Source: Turnera subulata (lineage: Eukaryota > Streptophyta > Magnoliopsida > Malpighiales > Passifloraceae). From it: a DNA stretch of 64,000 bases. Where the stretch lies: the NCBI GenBank assembly GCA_028386065.3, contig JAKUCV010006872.1, forward strand, positions 1 to 64,000, in the 5' to 3' direction. Shown here piece by piece: positions 53,537 through 64,000 of this stretch (position 1 is the first letter of the stretch; each line of letters opens with the position of its first letter). The position numbers were made by a program, and so were the translations under genes. The notes under the pieces are model-generated. The model was given only the letters and a program-made list of their open reading frames with translations, did no database searches and was not told the DNA's origin.

Positions 53537-55597
53537 TTTGCAACAGGACAGTGCTGCATGGTTGATGCTGTACCAGGCCCTGTTGATGCACTTGTCAAGG
53601 CATCTCAACTGATGGAGATACATGTGGATGAATTGCTAGGTTGCCTAGTCAATGGGCTCATAGATGGAGAAGAGACAGCTCTGCAACAGGTGGCAAAATT
53701 TCTGGCAGAAGAAACTGTGCCTGAAATCGACAAACAGGCTCATGCTGTGGACCAACAGGCTGAGCCTATCACAGAGTCTGTTCGCAATCCAGAACCAGAA
53801 TCCGATGCACCAAGGGTAGAAATGAAACCTCTACCACCCAAGCTCAGGTATATCTACTTAGACACTGACAATTCCTCATTTTCCATCATTATTGGAGCTG
53901 ACCTTTCACAGGAGGAAGAGGAAAAGGTGCGCACAGTAGTCAACAAACACTGCAAGGTAATAGGATATACCATTGATGATCTGATAGGTATCAGTCCTAA
54001 TCTTTGTATGCATTGCATTCTTTTGGAAGAAAACTGCAAACCTATAATAGAACCACAGAGGAGACTGAATGAAAATATGAAGGAAGTGGTTAAAAAGGAA
54101 ATTTTGAAGTTACTTGATGCCGAAATAATTTATCCAATTTCAGACAGTCCTTGGGTTAGTGCAGTACATGTGGTGCTTAAAAAGGGAGGTATGACAGTAG
54201 TAAAGAATGAAAAAGGAGAACTCATACCAACTAGGACTGTCACAGGCTGGAGGATGTGCATAGACTATAGAAAACTCAATCAGGCCACTAGAAAAGATCA
54301 TTTTCCTTTGCCATTCATAGATCAGATGTTAGAGAGACTTGCCAAGCACACGCATTTTTGCTACCTAGATGGATACTCTGGATTTTTCCAGATCCCAATC
54401 CACCCAGGTGATGAGGAGAAAACTACATTTACATGCCCCTAAGGCACATTCGCAAATAGGCGCATGCCATTTGGCCTGTGTAATGCACCAGCCACCTTTC
54501 AGTGATGCATGATGGCCATCTTCCATGACCTGATCGAGCACATAATGGAGGTATTTATGGATCACTTCTCTGTTTATGGCACTTCTTTTGATCTCTGTTT
54601 GGCCAACCTTGAAACAGTGCTTGAATGGTGTGAGGCTGTGAACCTAGTACTAAATTGGGGAAAATTCCATTTTATTGTTACAGAAGGTATTGTACTTGGA
54701 CACAAAATCTCAGGACGAGGTATAGAGGTGGATGAAGCTAAGATTGATGTTATTGAAAGACTTCCACCTCCAACCTCTGTTAAGGCAATTCGGGCTTTTC
54801 TTGGTCATGCAGGCTTTTACAGGCGTTTTATTAAGGATTTTTCAAAGATTGCAAAACCTTTGACAAATCTCCTTAGTAAAGACGCCGAATTTGTATTTGA
54901 TGATTCTTGTCTAAATGCATTTAACAGGATTAAGGCCACATTGACCACGACCCCAATCATCTAGCCCCCAGATTGGAGTCAGCCCTTTGAAGTCATGTGT
55001 GATGCAAGTGACCATGCAGTAGGAGCTGTGCTGGGGCAGAGAAAAGACAACGAACTTCATGCCATATACTATGCAAGTCGCACTTTGGATGAAGCATAGA
55101 TCAATTATACCACAACTGAGAAAGAGCTTCTGGCGGTAGTCTTTGCAATTGGAAAGTTTAGAGCATAATTTTTGGGATCTAAGGTCATCATCCACACTGA
55201 CCATTCGGCATTGAAGTACTTGTTCACCAAGAAGGAGACCAAGCCAAGACTTCTTAGGTGGATCCTACAACTCCAAGAATTTGACCTCGAGAATCGAGAC
55301 AAGAAAGGCACAAAGAATGTGGTAGCTGACCATCTCTCCAGATTGCCTTCAGATCACTTGCCAAGGGACCATATACCTATTGATGATCATCTCCCAGACG
55401 ACAGCCTCATTGCAACCATTCACAGTGTCAGTCACAGGCTAATGCCGTGGTACGCAGAAATTGTCAATTTCTTGGTCTGTGGAGCTCTTCCACCAGATCT
55501 CAGCTATTCACAGCGAAAGAAGTTCTTCTCTGACATGAAGAACTACCTCTGGGATGAGCCCCTATTGTTCAGAAGATGCAGAGATGGTATAATCTGA
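53537..55597 (+). pseudogene. Reverse transcriptase and RNase H (second Athila-like element)
   Basis: One frame covers the whole region with stops at 54440 (TAA), 54503 (TGA), 54962 (TAG), 55097 (TAG), 55166 (TAA) and 55595 (TGA) and no frameshift. Reverse transcriptase motifs are SPWVSAVHVVLKKGG, WRMCIDYRKLNQAT, DHFPLPFIDQML and RRMPFGLCNAPATFQ. The catalytic box reads FMDHFSVYG, so one of the paired aspartates is His. RNase H follows with [42 protein letters not shown] and [10 protein letters not shown]. Codon structure is otherwise well kept. Confidence 0.9.
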
Positions 55598-56734
55598 CGG
55601 TGCATTCCTGAGGAGGAGGTAGAACAAGTTATGCATAGTTGCCATAATGCACAGTACGGGGGACACCATGGCACAACCAGAACAGCATCCAAAGTATTGC
55701 AAGCTGGCCTATATTGGCCTACCCTATTTAAGGATGCACATAATTGGGTGGTGGCATGCAGGGAATGCCAACGCACAGGGAACATCTCAAGAAGACAAGA
55801 GATGCCGCAACAAGCAATTTTGGAAGTGGAGCTATTCGATGTTTGGGGAATAGACTTCATGGGACCATTCCCGAGTTCTTATGGGAACAATTTTATCTTG
55901 GTAGCTGTTGACTATGTCTCTACATGGGTAGAGGCCACTTCCTCCCCGACCAATGAGGCCAAGACAGTGACAAGGTTCCTGAAGAAACACATCTTCACTC
56001 GGTTTGGCACCCCAAGAGCAATAATTAGTGATGGAGGAACCCATTTTTGCAACTGCCAGTTTGAAGCTCTCCTCAGAAAGTATGGGATCAGACACAAGGT
56101 AGCCACTCCCTACCATCCTCAAACAAGTGGCCAGGTGGAGGTGACTAACAGAGAAATCAAATGGATCCTAGAAAAGACAGTAGGACCATCAAACAAGGAC
56201 TGGGCAGCAAAACTCGACGATGCTCTGTGGGCATACCGCACAGCCTACAAAGCACCCATAGGCACCACCCCATACCGCCTTGTATTTGGGAAAGCCTATC
56301 ATTTGCCTGTGGAGCTTGAGCATAAGGCATATTGGGCTATTAAGGCTTGGAACTTTGACACACAGGCTGTAGGAGAACAGAGGCTGTTGCAATTGAATGA
56401 GCTGGACTAGCTGAGGCTGTATGCTTATGAAAATGCAAAATTGTACAATGAGAGGATGAAGAAGTGGCATGACAACAAAATACAGACTCGAAAATTCACA
56501 GAAGGAGATCAAGTCCTCCTCTACAACTCTCGCCTAAAGCTCTTCTCTGGAAATCTTCGATCAAGATGGTCTGGCCCCTTCACAGTGTCATGCTGTTACC
56601 CTCATGGGGCTGTGGAAATATACAATGAGAGGACACAACCATTCAAGGTTAACGGGCACAGACTGAAGCTGTATCAAATAAAGACCGATGAGTATCAGGA
56701 GACTCAGGTGCTCCATGATCCACCTCCCACCTAG
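55598..56734 (+). pseudogene. Integrase (second Athila-like element)
   Basis: It has an HHCC zinc-binding domain ([19 protein letters not shown] with [20 protein letters not shown] downstream). The core carries the three catalytic acids in [22 protein letters not shown] and [15 protein letters not shown], followed by [26 protein letters not shown] at 56408-56410 interrupts the frame, which continues to the C-terminal domain (EGDQVLLYNSRLKLFSGNL, SRWSGPFTV). There is no chromodomain, as expected for Athila. The end at 56734 is followed by noncoding DNA. Confidence 0.9.
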
Positions 56735-57717
56735 CAAAGCAAGATGGAGTCCAGCTAAAAGACATTAAAGAAGCACACACTTGGGTAACACCAAGTGCGG
56801 TAAATTTCTAATTTCTTTTGCTTTTCATTTGGTTATTTCTGTTATTTTTTGTGTGTTTCTTTTACTTTTAATCAATCAGGTGCTGAAATTTGATGGAAAA
56901 GGAAATCACAGAGCCAGAGATTCATTAGGGAAGTCCTTCTATACCCTTCTTGGCGATAACTATTCTTAATTTCTTTGCATAAAGGGGCTTTTTAGGCTTG
57001 CACAGGCTCACACAGGCTGAGAATGTGACGAACTTCCACAACACCCTAACACCTCATTTGATATTCTCTTGCGTTTAGGGAATCTCTAGAATTAGGGAAG
57101 ATCCTAATAGGTAGGACTAGGAATAGGTTCTCTGCTGAAAAATTTCCTCTTGCGCACACTAACTCTAAAACTGGGACGGCATGAGCAACAGGCTCAGCCT
57201 GTTGCAACCCTTCTGCCCAAAGCAATAGAGAATAAGGAAGTTTTGCTTTAAACACCTCATAACACAATTACCCAGTAGGATTATTCCTTCTCCCATCCAC
57301 GTGTCATCCATGCCAAAGGATATAACACTACAACAAAAGGGAGCACGTAACTGACACTTTGGGTGGCAACGAATCATTACCAGCAGACATAACCCTTCGT
57401 ATTCCCACCCACTCAACGTCTCTGAACAGGCATTAATTGCCTATAAATGACAACCCCTACCCTTCCCTTCTCTACTTCATCTTCCTCCTTCAGAAATTTG
57501 CCGCTGCACCCTTTGTCCCACAACCATCACTCCCAACACCTTCCGCACTCAGCCAAGGCCAACAACAACAACAACAACACACCCAATCCTCCACCCTCAT
57601 CTTCTAACCCAGATATCATCACCACCATCATCTTCCCTTTTTGTATCACCCGCTCCCTTTTTCAAATCGTCCACCGTCCTCTCCACATCAACCCACCACC
57701 ACTGCCACCATTCCCCA
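56735..57717 (+). other. 3' region of the second Athila-like element
   Basis: No confirmed gene. Near 57441 a CTATAAATG motif is followed by a pyrimidine-rich leader and a frame of about 90 codons (57447-57722) rich in Ser, Pro and His, with a run of six Asn. In some Athila elements an env-like gene occupies this place. The frame here has no recognised domain and is cut by the copia element at about 57718. Confidence 0.4.
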
Positions 57718-59240
57718 TGTAAGTTTCCAGGCATGCAAATTGACATTCAAATGCAAAGAAATGCGCAGCGGAAAAACGGAAATACATGGAGGATCCAAGT
57801 GAAGATAGCTAAACCGAATAACAAAACGAACATACCTGAAACGGCTGAGGTCTTTCACCCAACTGTAGAACCGAATCAGCTAGAGCCGGACAAAAATCCC
57901 GCCCCTCTACGGTATCCACACGAACCGTCGATCACAGCTGGAAACCGTCTCACGATCTCCAACCCGAGCACTCCCGAACCGTGGTGCTAGCTACGGATTT
58001 CCGGGAGCTATGTGGTGTTTTGTGTTCTTCTTTCTTTCTCAAAGAAAAGAAGTGTTTGTGTGTGTTCTTACTGGTCTAAAAAACGCTCTCAAGGCTCTGA
58101 AAAACCAGAATGCAATCAGCCAAAAACCCAAAGCATAATCTAATTATGCCACTCAATTAGTGCTTATGGTAATGGCCAACACAATGGCCCATCATGATTA
58201 AGATACCCATTATCTTGTCTACCACTAAGCACTAATGGGATTACACATCACAAGCAATCAGGTTTGGCTCAATAATTCTGAAAATTATTGAATCAAACCA
58301 GCCCAAAACGACCCTAGCCAACCACGGTCCAACCATGGTCCAACCACACCTGGTCGAACCATAGTCCAACCACGGTTCAACCACTTGCTCGAATCAACGA
58401 TTCTAAATGTGTGACCCTGTAGGCACTTGTAACGTCCGGCAATAATTGTAAACTCATTTACAATTATAAGCAAAGAGCGGCGTCTAGCAACACATCATTG
58501 CTACCCGAACGACAAGATCAGTACTGATTCTATATGCCTCGGAACATGTCATCGTCCTTTCGTCCCATTATCAAGATTAAACACGAGACATGGAATATGT
58601 CAATCTCGCAAATGTTCAATCTCGGTTTCTTAATTCTCGAGTTAACCGCGTAAAACGGATACCTATGATATCACCATATCATAATCCGAGCATGGCCATG
58701 CATTTCCGGTTCAACTCTATCAAGAAACCATCCGATAATATACCCGTTATATGGGTTGGACGAATCCCCTCTGGATCATACAAAACCTACTACACATTTA
58801 TCATATACCCAATGATTACACTAAGTCTACTCATTTACGAAATAGCCAAGAGTAATATCAAAGTATACGACTCATATGTTGGGAACCTTGATGATCTCAG
58901 GTCTAAGGACAATACATTTAAGAACCGCTATCGACAAAAATATAACGTTCCATGTAGCGTTCTTATGTGGGTCGGTCCAGTCCACAAGTTCTCTAACTTG
59001 TACCGTATGTAGAATTCATATCACATATAAATTCTCAACATACGCTAGTCTTAATTTATTATTACAACCCATCCATAATAATAATCGACTAGGGACATTT
59101 ACGAATATATAAATATTCTAGGGTTATAAATATGTGCAAGCGTTTTTCTCATAAACGATATTTATTGGAATAACCTTAATGTGTATACATGACTACAAAC
59201 AATCATCCATTGATTGGCTTTTGGGCATATTACACTAACA
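57718..59240 (-). repeat. 3' LTR of the TAR/Angela-like element (about 1.5 kb)
   Basis: On the minus strand the LTR starts TGTTAGTGTAATATGCCC at 59240, directly after the purine tract AAGTGGGAGAT (59241-59251). The far end is less certain. No open frame of interest lies inside. Confidence 0.75.
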
Positions 59241-59254
59241 ATCTCCCACTTGCA

Positions 59255-60011
59255 CTAAAGCCAATCATACATGTATCTAATACCAATGAATGCAGCATGA
59301 CCATCATGCTTCCGCTCTGTGAGAGACTCAGTCAACGGGTCTGTTACATTGTTCTCAGAAGGAACTTTGCACAGCCACTGTTGTAGAGTCGGTAACTGTT
59401 CCCTGCTTGGAACTCTTCCAGCATACAGTACCACCTCCAAGACAAAAACACATGACTGCGATCTAAAGTCATCTCTGTCGGTTTGGAAGCTAGCATCTGT
59501 GTAACCCTTTACAACAAGCTCATTCACGCTTCCGTAAACCAGGAATGCATCCTTAGTCCTTCTCAAGTGCTTAAGGATGTTCTTAACCGCTATCCAGTGA
59601 CTCTCACCTGGATCAGATTGGTATCTGCTTGTGACACTCAAAGCATAAGCGACATCCGGTCGAGTACATGGCATGGCATACATGATAGTTCCTATTGCAG
59701 AAGCATAAGGATTCTAACTCATCCGCTCTCTCTCCCTAAATGTACTAGGACATTGATTCTTTGAGAGAGATATGCCATGTGACAAGGACAAGAATCCTTT
59801 CTTGGAATCTTGCATGCTAAACCTCTTTAGCACCCTGTCAGTATACGTACTTTGACTTAGCCCGAGAAGCGTTTTGGATCTATCTCTATAGATCTTTATA
59901 CCTAAAACTTAGGCAGCTTCTCCTAAGTCCTTCGTCGAGAAATTTTCCTAACCAAGCCTTTACAGACTGTAGTGTCGAAATGTCATTCCCAATGAGTAGG
60001 ATGTCGTCAAC
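59255..60011 (-). pseudogene. End of reverse transcriptase and RNase H (TAR/Angela-like)
   Basis: The VDDILLIGND part of the catalytic box begins just below 60012, after the stop. The thumb region has frameshifts around 59700-59900. RNase H is recognisable in MYAMPCTRPDVAYALSV, SRYQSDPGESHW, VKGYTDASFQTD and the C-terminal SENNVTDPLTESL. Some expected motifs (the SAEAEY block) are blurred by deletion or substitution. The domain is non-functional. Confidence 0.8.
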
Positions 60012-61515
60012 TTACAACAACAAGAAAACAATAGTGCTCCCACTAACCTTCTTGTAAACACATGGTTCATCTTCGTTCTTAATGAAACCAAACTCTTTGA
60101 TCACATCATTAAAACAAAGATTCCTACTCCATGAAGCTTGCTTCAATCCATAAATGGATCTCTGCAACATGCATACCATATTGGCATTCTCTGGATCGAC
60201 AAAACCTTCAGGTTGTGTCATGTACACATTCTCTAACAGATGTCCATTAAGGAAAGCGGTTTTGACATCCATTTGCCATATCTCATAATCATAGTATGTC
60301 ACTATAGCCAATAGAATCCGGATGGATTTAAGCATGGCAACTGGCGAGAAAGTTTCATCACAGTCAATACCATGAACTTGCTTGAAACCTTTCGCCACTA
60401 ATCGCCCTTTATAGGTAATCACATTACCATCCATGTCGGTCTTTTTCTTAAAGACCCACTTGCACCCTATGGGTTTTACCCCTTCAGGTGGATCAACCAA
60501 GGTCCATACCTTGTTTTGATACATGGATTCCATTTCCGAATTCATGGCTTCTAGCCACTTCTTGAAGTCCGGACTCGTAATAGCCTGCTGATAGGAAGTG
60601 GGCTCATCCTCATCTATGAGCATCACATCTCCAGTATGAGTCATAAGAAATCCATATCTCTCAGGCTCATACCGAATCCTATCCAACCTACGCGGTCCAT
60701 GTGTTATAGATACAGGATTCTCATCCACAACATCTTGTGGTTCCTGTCCTTGTTCCATCTCGGCCTCTAGATCTCGAACTTCTTCGAGTTCTATTTTCCT
60801 CCTACTGATTCTTCTAGAAATAAATTCTCTTTTTAGAAAAATAGCAGTCCGAGTAACAAACACTTTGTGGTTGGTGGGATTATAGAAGTAATACCCTTTT
60901 GTTTCCTTAGGGTATTCTACAAAGAGGCATTTGTCAGATTTAGGGCCGAGTTTATCTGATGCTTCACGTCTCACGTAAGCCTCACAACCCCAAATCCTCA
61001 TAAAAGACAAATTGGGACGCTTCCCTGTCCATATCTCATATGGTGTCTTTTCGATGGAATTAGATGGAACACGGTTAAGTGTAAATGCAGCACTCAATAA
61101 TGCATGTCCCCAAAATGAAAAAGGAAGGTCAGCTTGACTCATCATCGAACGAACCATGTCCAACAAGGTTCTATTCCTCCTTTCAGAAACACCATTCCAT
61201 TGAGGCGTACCTGGTGGAGTTAGCTGTGATACTATACCACATTGCTTTAGATGATCAAGAAATTCTCTGCTTAAGTATTCACCTCCTCGATCAGATCGAA
61301 GCATTTTAGTACTTTTACCGAGTTGATTTTGTACTTCATTCTTGAATTCTTTGAACTTTTCAAAGGATTCTGACTTGTGTCTCATCAGATACACATAGCC
61401 ATACCTACTGAAATCATCAGTAAATGTAATGAATTATTGAAATCCACCTCTAGCTTGTGTCGACATCGGTCCACATACATCACTATGTATAAGACCTAAT
61501 AATTCCGAAGCCCTT
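60012..61515 (-). pseudogene. Integrase and reverse transcriptase (TAR/Angela-like)
   Basis: The integrase core starts with LGLIHSDVCGPM, has a TAA at about 61436-61434, then YGYVYLMRHKSESFEKFKEF, RSDRGGEYLS and PQWNGVSERRNRTLLDM. After the integrase C-terminus and an acidic linker, reverse transcriptase has WKWVFKKKTD-like sequence (here GCKWVFKKKTDMDGN), YKGRLVAKGF, WQMDVKTAFLNG and YGLKQASWS. The frame ends at a TAA (60014-60012) that falls on the Tyr position of the YVDD catalytic box. This single change would truncate the polymerase at its active site. Confidence 0.88.
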
Positions 61516-62125
61516 TCACCTTTTACCAGCAAAAGGAGTCTTCGTCATCTTGCCTAACAAACATGACTCACATGTCTCAAATGATTCCAAATCAAATGAG
61601 TCTAAAAGTCCATCTTTATGGAGTTTAGATATACGAGTCTCGTTTATATGGCCCAATCGACAATGCCAAAGATAGGTTTCATTAGAATCATTCATTCTAA
61701 CCTTCTTCGTATTAACGTTATAGATAGGAGTTTCTTGGTTTAGAACATACAAACCATTGCTCAAATATGCACCACCATAATAAATATCATTAAAATAAAT
61801 AGAACAACAATTGTTCTTTATTACAAATGAAAAAGCTTTCTTGTCAAGACAAGAAACAGAAATCAAATTCCTTCTTATGGTCAGTACATAATAACAATCG
61901 TCTAGTTCTAAAACCAAACCTCTCGGTAAGGTAAGATAGTAAGTTCCTACGGCTAATGCAGCAACTCTTGCTCCATTTCCTACACGCAGGTCTATCTTAC
62001 CCTTTGCCATTCTCCTACTCTTTCTCAGTTCCTTCACATTTACACAAATGTGAGAACCACATCCTGTATCTAATACCCATGATGCTGAGATAGAGATATT
62101 AGCATCTATAACAAAATACCTGAAG
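61516..62125 (-). pseudogene. Protease and pre-integrase zinc region (TAR/Angela-like)
   Basis: Upstream of the called frame the protease active site reads WVLDTGCGSHICVN (about 62085-62045), with the D-T-G triad kept. The body contains LELDDCYYVLTIRRNLISV. The pre-integrase part has ETYLWHCRLGHI and CESCLLGKMTKTPF. The frame differs from those of Gag and integrase, so at least two frameshifts are present. Confidence 0.82.
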
Positions 62126-62144
62126 CGGAAGTCTTACTTCCCTT

Positions 62145-62837
62145 CTACTTCTTTACCTCTTCAAGGTAAACAGGGCAGTTACGTTTCCAATGACCGGATT
62201 TCTTGCAATGGAAGCATTGACCTTCCTTTGCAACACCACCTTTGGGTTTCAGCACTTGTGAAGAACATGCACCAAACCTTTTGGCAAAATTCTTCACCTT
62301 GCCCTTACCCTTTCCCTTGCTACTTCCAACCACCATAATGCTGTTGGATTTGTGTGCCTTCATCTGTTGCTCAGCTGTTCCTAACATGCTGAGCAACTCA
62401 GACAAGGATTTGTCAAGATGATTCATATTGAAGTTTATGACAAATTGGCTGTAACTATCCGGCAACGATTGCAGGACTAGATCAACAGCCAACTCCTTCT
62501 GCAAAGGAAAACCAAGACCCTCAAGGCTCTCAATGTATCTAATCATTTTGAGCACATGAGGTCTTACGGGTGATGACTCAGCCATCCTGCATTGGAATAA
62601 TGCCTTAGAGGTCTCATACCTCTCAGGTGTTCGATCACATCGAAACCCCCAATTTCTCATGTTGCTTCTAAAGCTCAGATCCATGGTTATAAGCATAAGG
62701 CATGATGCATCCAATGCATCATTAAGATGCTTCTTGTAAACATCCCTACCTGCCCTAGAAGTACTAGGCGCCGGTTCAATTAGAACAGGCCCTTCAAGGA
62801 CATACAATTTGTTTTCTTGTTTGAGGACTATCCTCAA
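62145..62837 (-). pseudogene. Gag (TAR/Angela-like)
   Basis: A 230-codon frame resembles the UBN2-type copia Gag: ETSKALFQCRMAESSPVRPH and VLQSLPDSYSQFVINFNMN are the core motifs. A Lys/Gly-rich linker leads to the zinc knuckle CFHCKKSGHWKRNC and a final VYLEE. The first 40 or so residues may lie in the leader in another frame, because a TRWYRNLR-like stretch occurs just upstream on the minus strand. Confidence 0.85.
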
Positions 62838-63292
62838 ATTACGATACCATTTTAGGAAGTTATTCCCATTCAGTTTTTCCTTCTAAAGGACAGATCGCAG
62901 GGACATTATGCTAGTGTTTTGTGCCATGGAAATTCTACAACAATGATCAACTCACACAATTAAGAGTCATGGATACTAAATCATTTAACAAGGAATTCTA
63001 TTAAATGATACTCCTACTATATAAATCAAGACAATCAATAAGTAGGCCAAGATCCATATTTCACTACTAGATAAGTCAGCTTTGGCTGATCGCTTACTTC
63101 ATAGTTATTTAGGTAGACAACTCTTGTCAATTACATCTCATGTAACTCTTGGATAGTTGAGTGAACAACACTTCTTCTTGTCTATCTCATAGACTTAACT
63201 CAACTCCATGCCTCTAAGTCCTTAATCCTATTAAGATGACCTAGTTAAGTCCAAACCCACAATAAGCAGTTCAGATATTACAATTATCCAGT
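62838..63292 (-). other. Leader of the TAR/Angela-like element
   Basis: Between Gag and the repeat-rich leader there is AT-rich sequence with no supported coding frame beyond the possible Gag N-terminus near 62840-62930. No primer site is recognisable here, so the 5' LTR is further right. Confidence 0.5.
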
Positions 63293-63546
63293 CGCACCTT
63301 GCTAGAATAAACATAGGCACCTTGCTAGAATAAACATAGGCACCTTGCTTTGGCAAAACCTACCTAATGTTGATCTAAGCGATGATGAGTGCTTATCATG
63401 GAAGGCAACTAAGAACTTAATATTTATATTAGCAATTGTTTCCATGCATAACAATTATGCCATCACATCTTGCTAGGATAAACATTGGCACCTTGCTTTG
63501 GCAAAACCTACCAAATGTTGATCTAAGCAATGATGAATACTTGTCA
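63293..63546. repeat. Short tandem and direct repeats in the leader
   Basis: A 24-bp unit with the core CTTGCTAGAATAAACATAGG is present twice in tandem (63295-63342). The block from there to about 63400 recurs, with changes, at 63465-63546 (shared CACCTTGCTTTGGCAAAACC and GTTGATCTAAGC). Confidence 0.9.
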
Positions 63547-63629
63547 ACAATTGTATCCATACATGTCATGCATGTAATTCACAAATTATATATCTCATAT
63601 ACAATAACAATGCATCATATGCAATATAA

Positions 63630-63712
63630 GCCGCTACGCAGAGGTAGCACGGCGGTCCCGCTAGCCGGTTAGCGGGCGGGGTCAAGGGACAGCGCCCTTG
63701 CCAGGGCGGGCC
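63630..63712. other. GC-rich block with perfect hairpins
   Basis: An abrupt GC-rich island within AT-rich leader DNA. It holds CCCGCTAGCCGGTTAGCGGG (7-bp arms, 6-base loop) and the nearby CCCTTGCCAGGG (4-bp arms). No coding frame. Confidence 0.7.
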
Positions 63713-63717
63713 CAAAA

Positions 63718-64000
63718 ATTATATGAACATCGATGTTTTGAGAATCTGATTCTCCCAACACCTTGGTAATGCACAAGGACATCGTTTTCCATTACTGAAC
63801 ATCGATGTCCATTGGCCTCCGGTACTCTAGGACATCGATGTCCTGTCATGAACATCGATGTCATTTGGCCTCTGGAACTCAAGGACATCGATGTCCTGTC
63901 ATGAACATCGATGTCCTTGAGGCTCTGGAAGTCCAAACTATTTGGTAGAGCTCAAGAACATCTATGTTCAGTTCTTGGACATCGATGTTGGAAGGTTCTA
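63718..64000. repeat. Array of ACATCGATGT palindromes
   Basis: About nine copies of GGACATCGATGTCC or close variants, several arranged as a roughly 52-bp unit that alternates GAACATCGATGTC and GGACATCGATGTCCTGTC (units near 63798, 63850 and 63902). The array continues to the window end. Confidence 0.9.

Larger units (their letters stand above)
49112..57717 (+). mobile_element. Second Athila-like Ty3/gypsy element (5' LTR and gag-pol; 3' end outside)
   Basis: The 5' LTR is 49112-51219, followed by a tRNA-Asp primer site and one long gag-pol region up to 56734. No purine tract or 3' LTR is found before a copia element starts at about 57718, so that element interrupts this one and the remainder is beyond the window. 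It entered the integrase-reverse transcriptase junction of the SIRE-like element. All major pol domains are present but carry many in-frame stops. Confidence 0.88.
57718..64000 (-). mobile_element. Ty1/copia element (TAR/Angela-like), 3' part in window
   Basis: On the minus strand: 3' LTR 57718-59240, purine tract, RNase H, reverse transcriptase, integrase, protease, Gag, and a long leader with repeats running to the window end. The 5' LTR is beyond 64000. The left LTR boundary is placed at TGTAAG (57718) by the TG...CA rule and could be off by about 20 bp. The pol order is that of copia; the sublineage is inferred from the reverse transcriptase wording. Confidence 0.82.

Overview
This window is intergenic chromatin from a flowering plant nuclear genome. 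Almost all of it is nested transposable elements: Ty3/gypsy chromoviruses with 3 kb LTRs, Athila-type gypsy elements primed by tRNA-Asp, three Ty1/copia lineages, Mutator-like and hAT DNA elements, and small retroposons. No intact ordinary host gene was found. The species cannot be named from the sequence. There is one ambiguous base (N) at 25392.

Layout. (1) 1-14357: a chromovirus deletion derivative (element A, minus strand, 201-7158) lies in the 5' LTR of a second element (B, plus strand, to 14357). B is a LARD-like element with a 3.6 kb LTR and a 2.4 kb internal region. It has no gag or pol, but it carries two antisense genes, each with its own TATA box. (2) 14358-17340: low-copy-looking DNA with a 1.05 kb MITE-like element (9-bp target duplication) and a broken C2H2 zinc-finger reading frame. 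(3) 17345-22195: a nearly complete copia (Ale-like) element, minus strand, with a perfect 5-bp target duplication. (4) 23534-35652: a 12 kb nest. A Mutator-like element (9-bp duplication) holds a hAT element (8-bp duplication) and a second Mutator-like element (10-bp duplication). The hAT holds a solo LTR and a short retroposon; the second Mutator-like element holds a related third element and another solo LTR. (5) 36731-64000: a SIRE-like copia split by an Athila-like element (38302-46413, 5-bp duplication) and interrupted again at 49112 by a second Athila-like element. A further copia element (minus strand, from about 57718 to beyond the window) lies inside that one.

None of the polyproteins is intact. 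Each has stops, frameshifts, deletions or changed catalytic residues, so no element here looks able to move by itself. The parts that look least like ordinary decay are the two antisense genes in B and the exon/intron-like layout shared by the long LTRs of the A and B families.

Target duplications, LTR ends, primer sites and purine tracts were read directly from the sequence. Lineage names (Tekay/Del, Athila, SIRE, Ale, TAR/Angela-like) come from motif recognition and have not been tested by database search.
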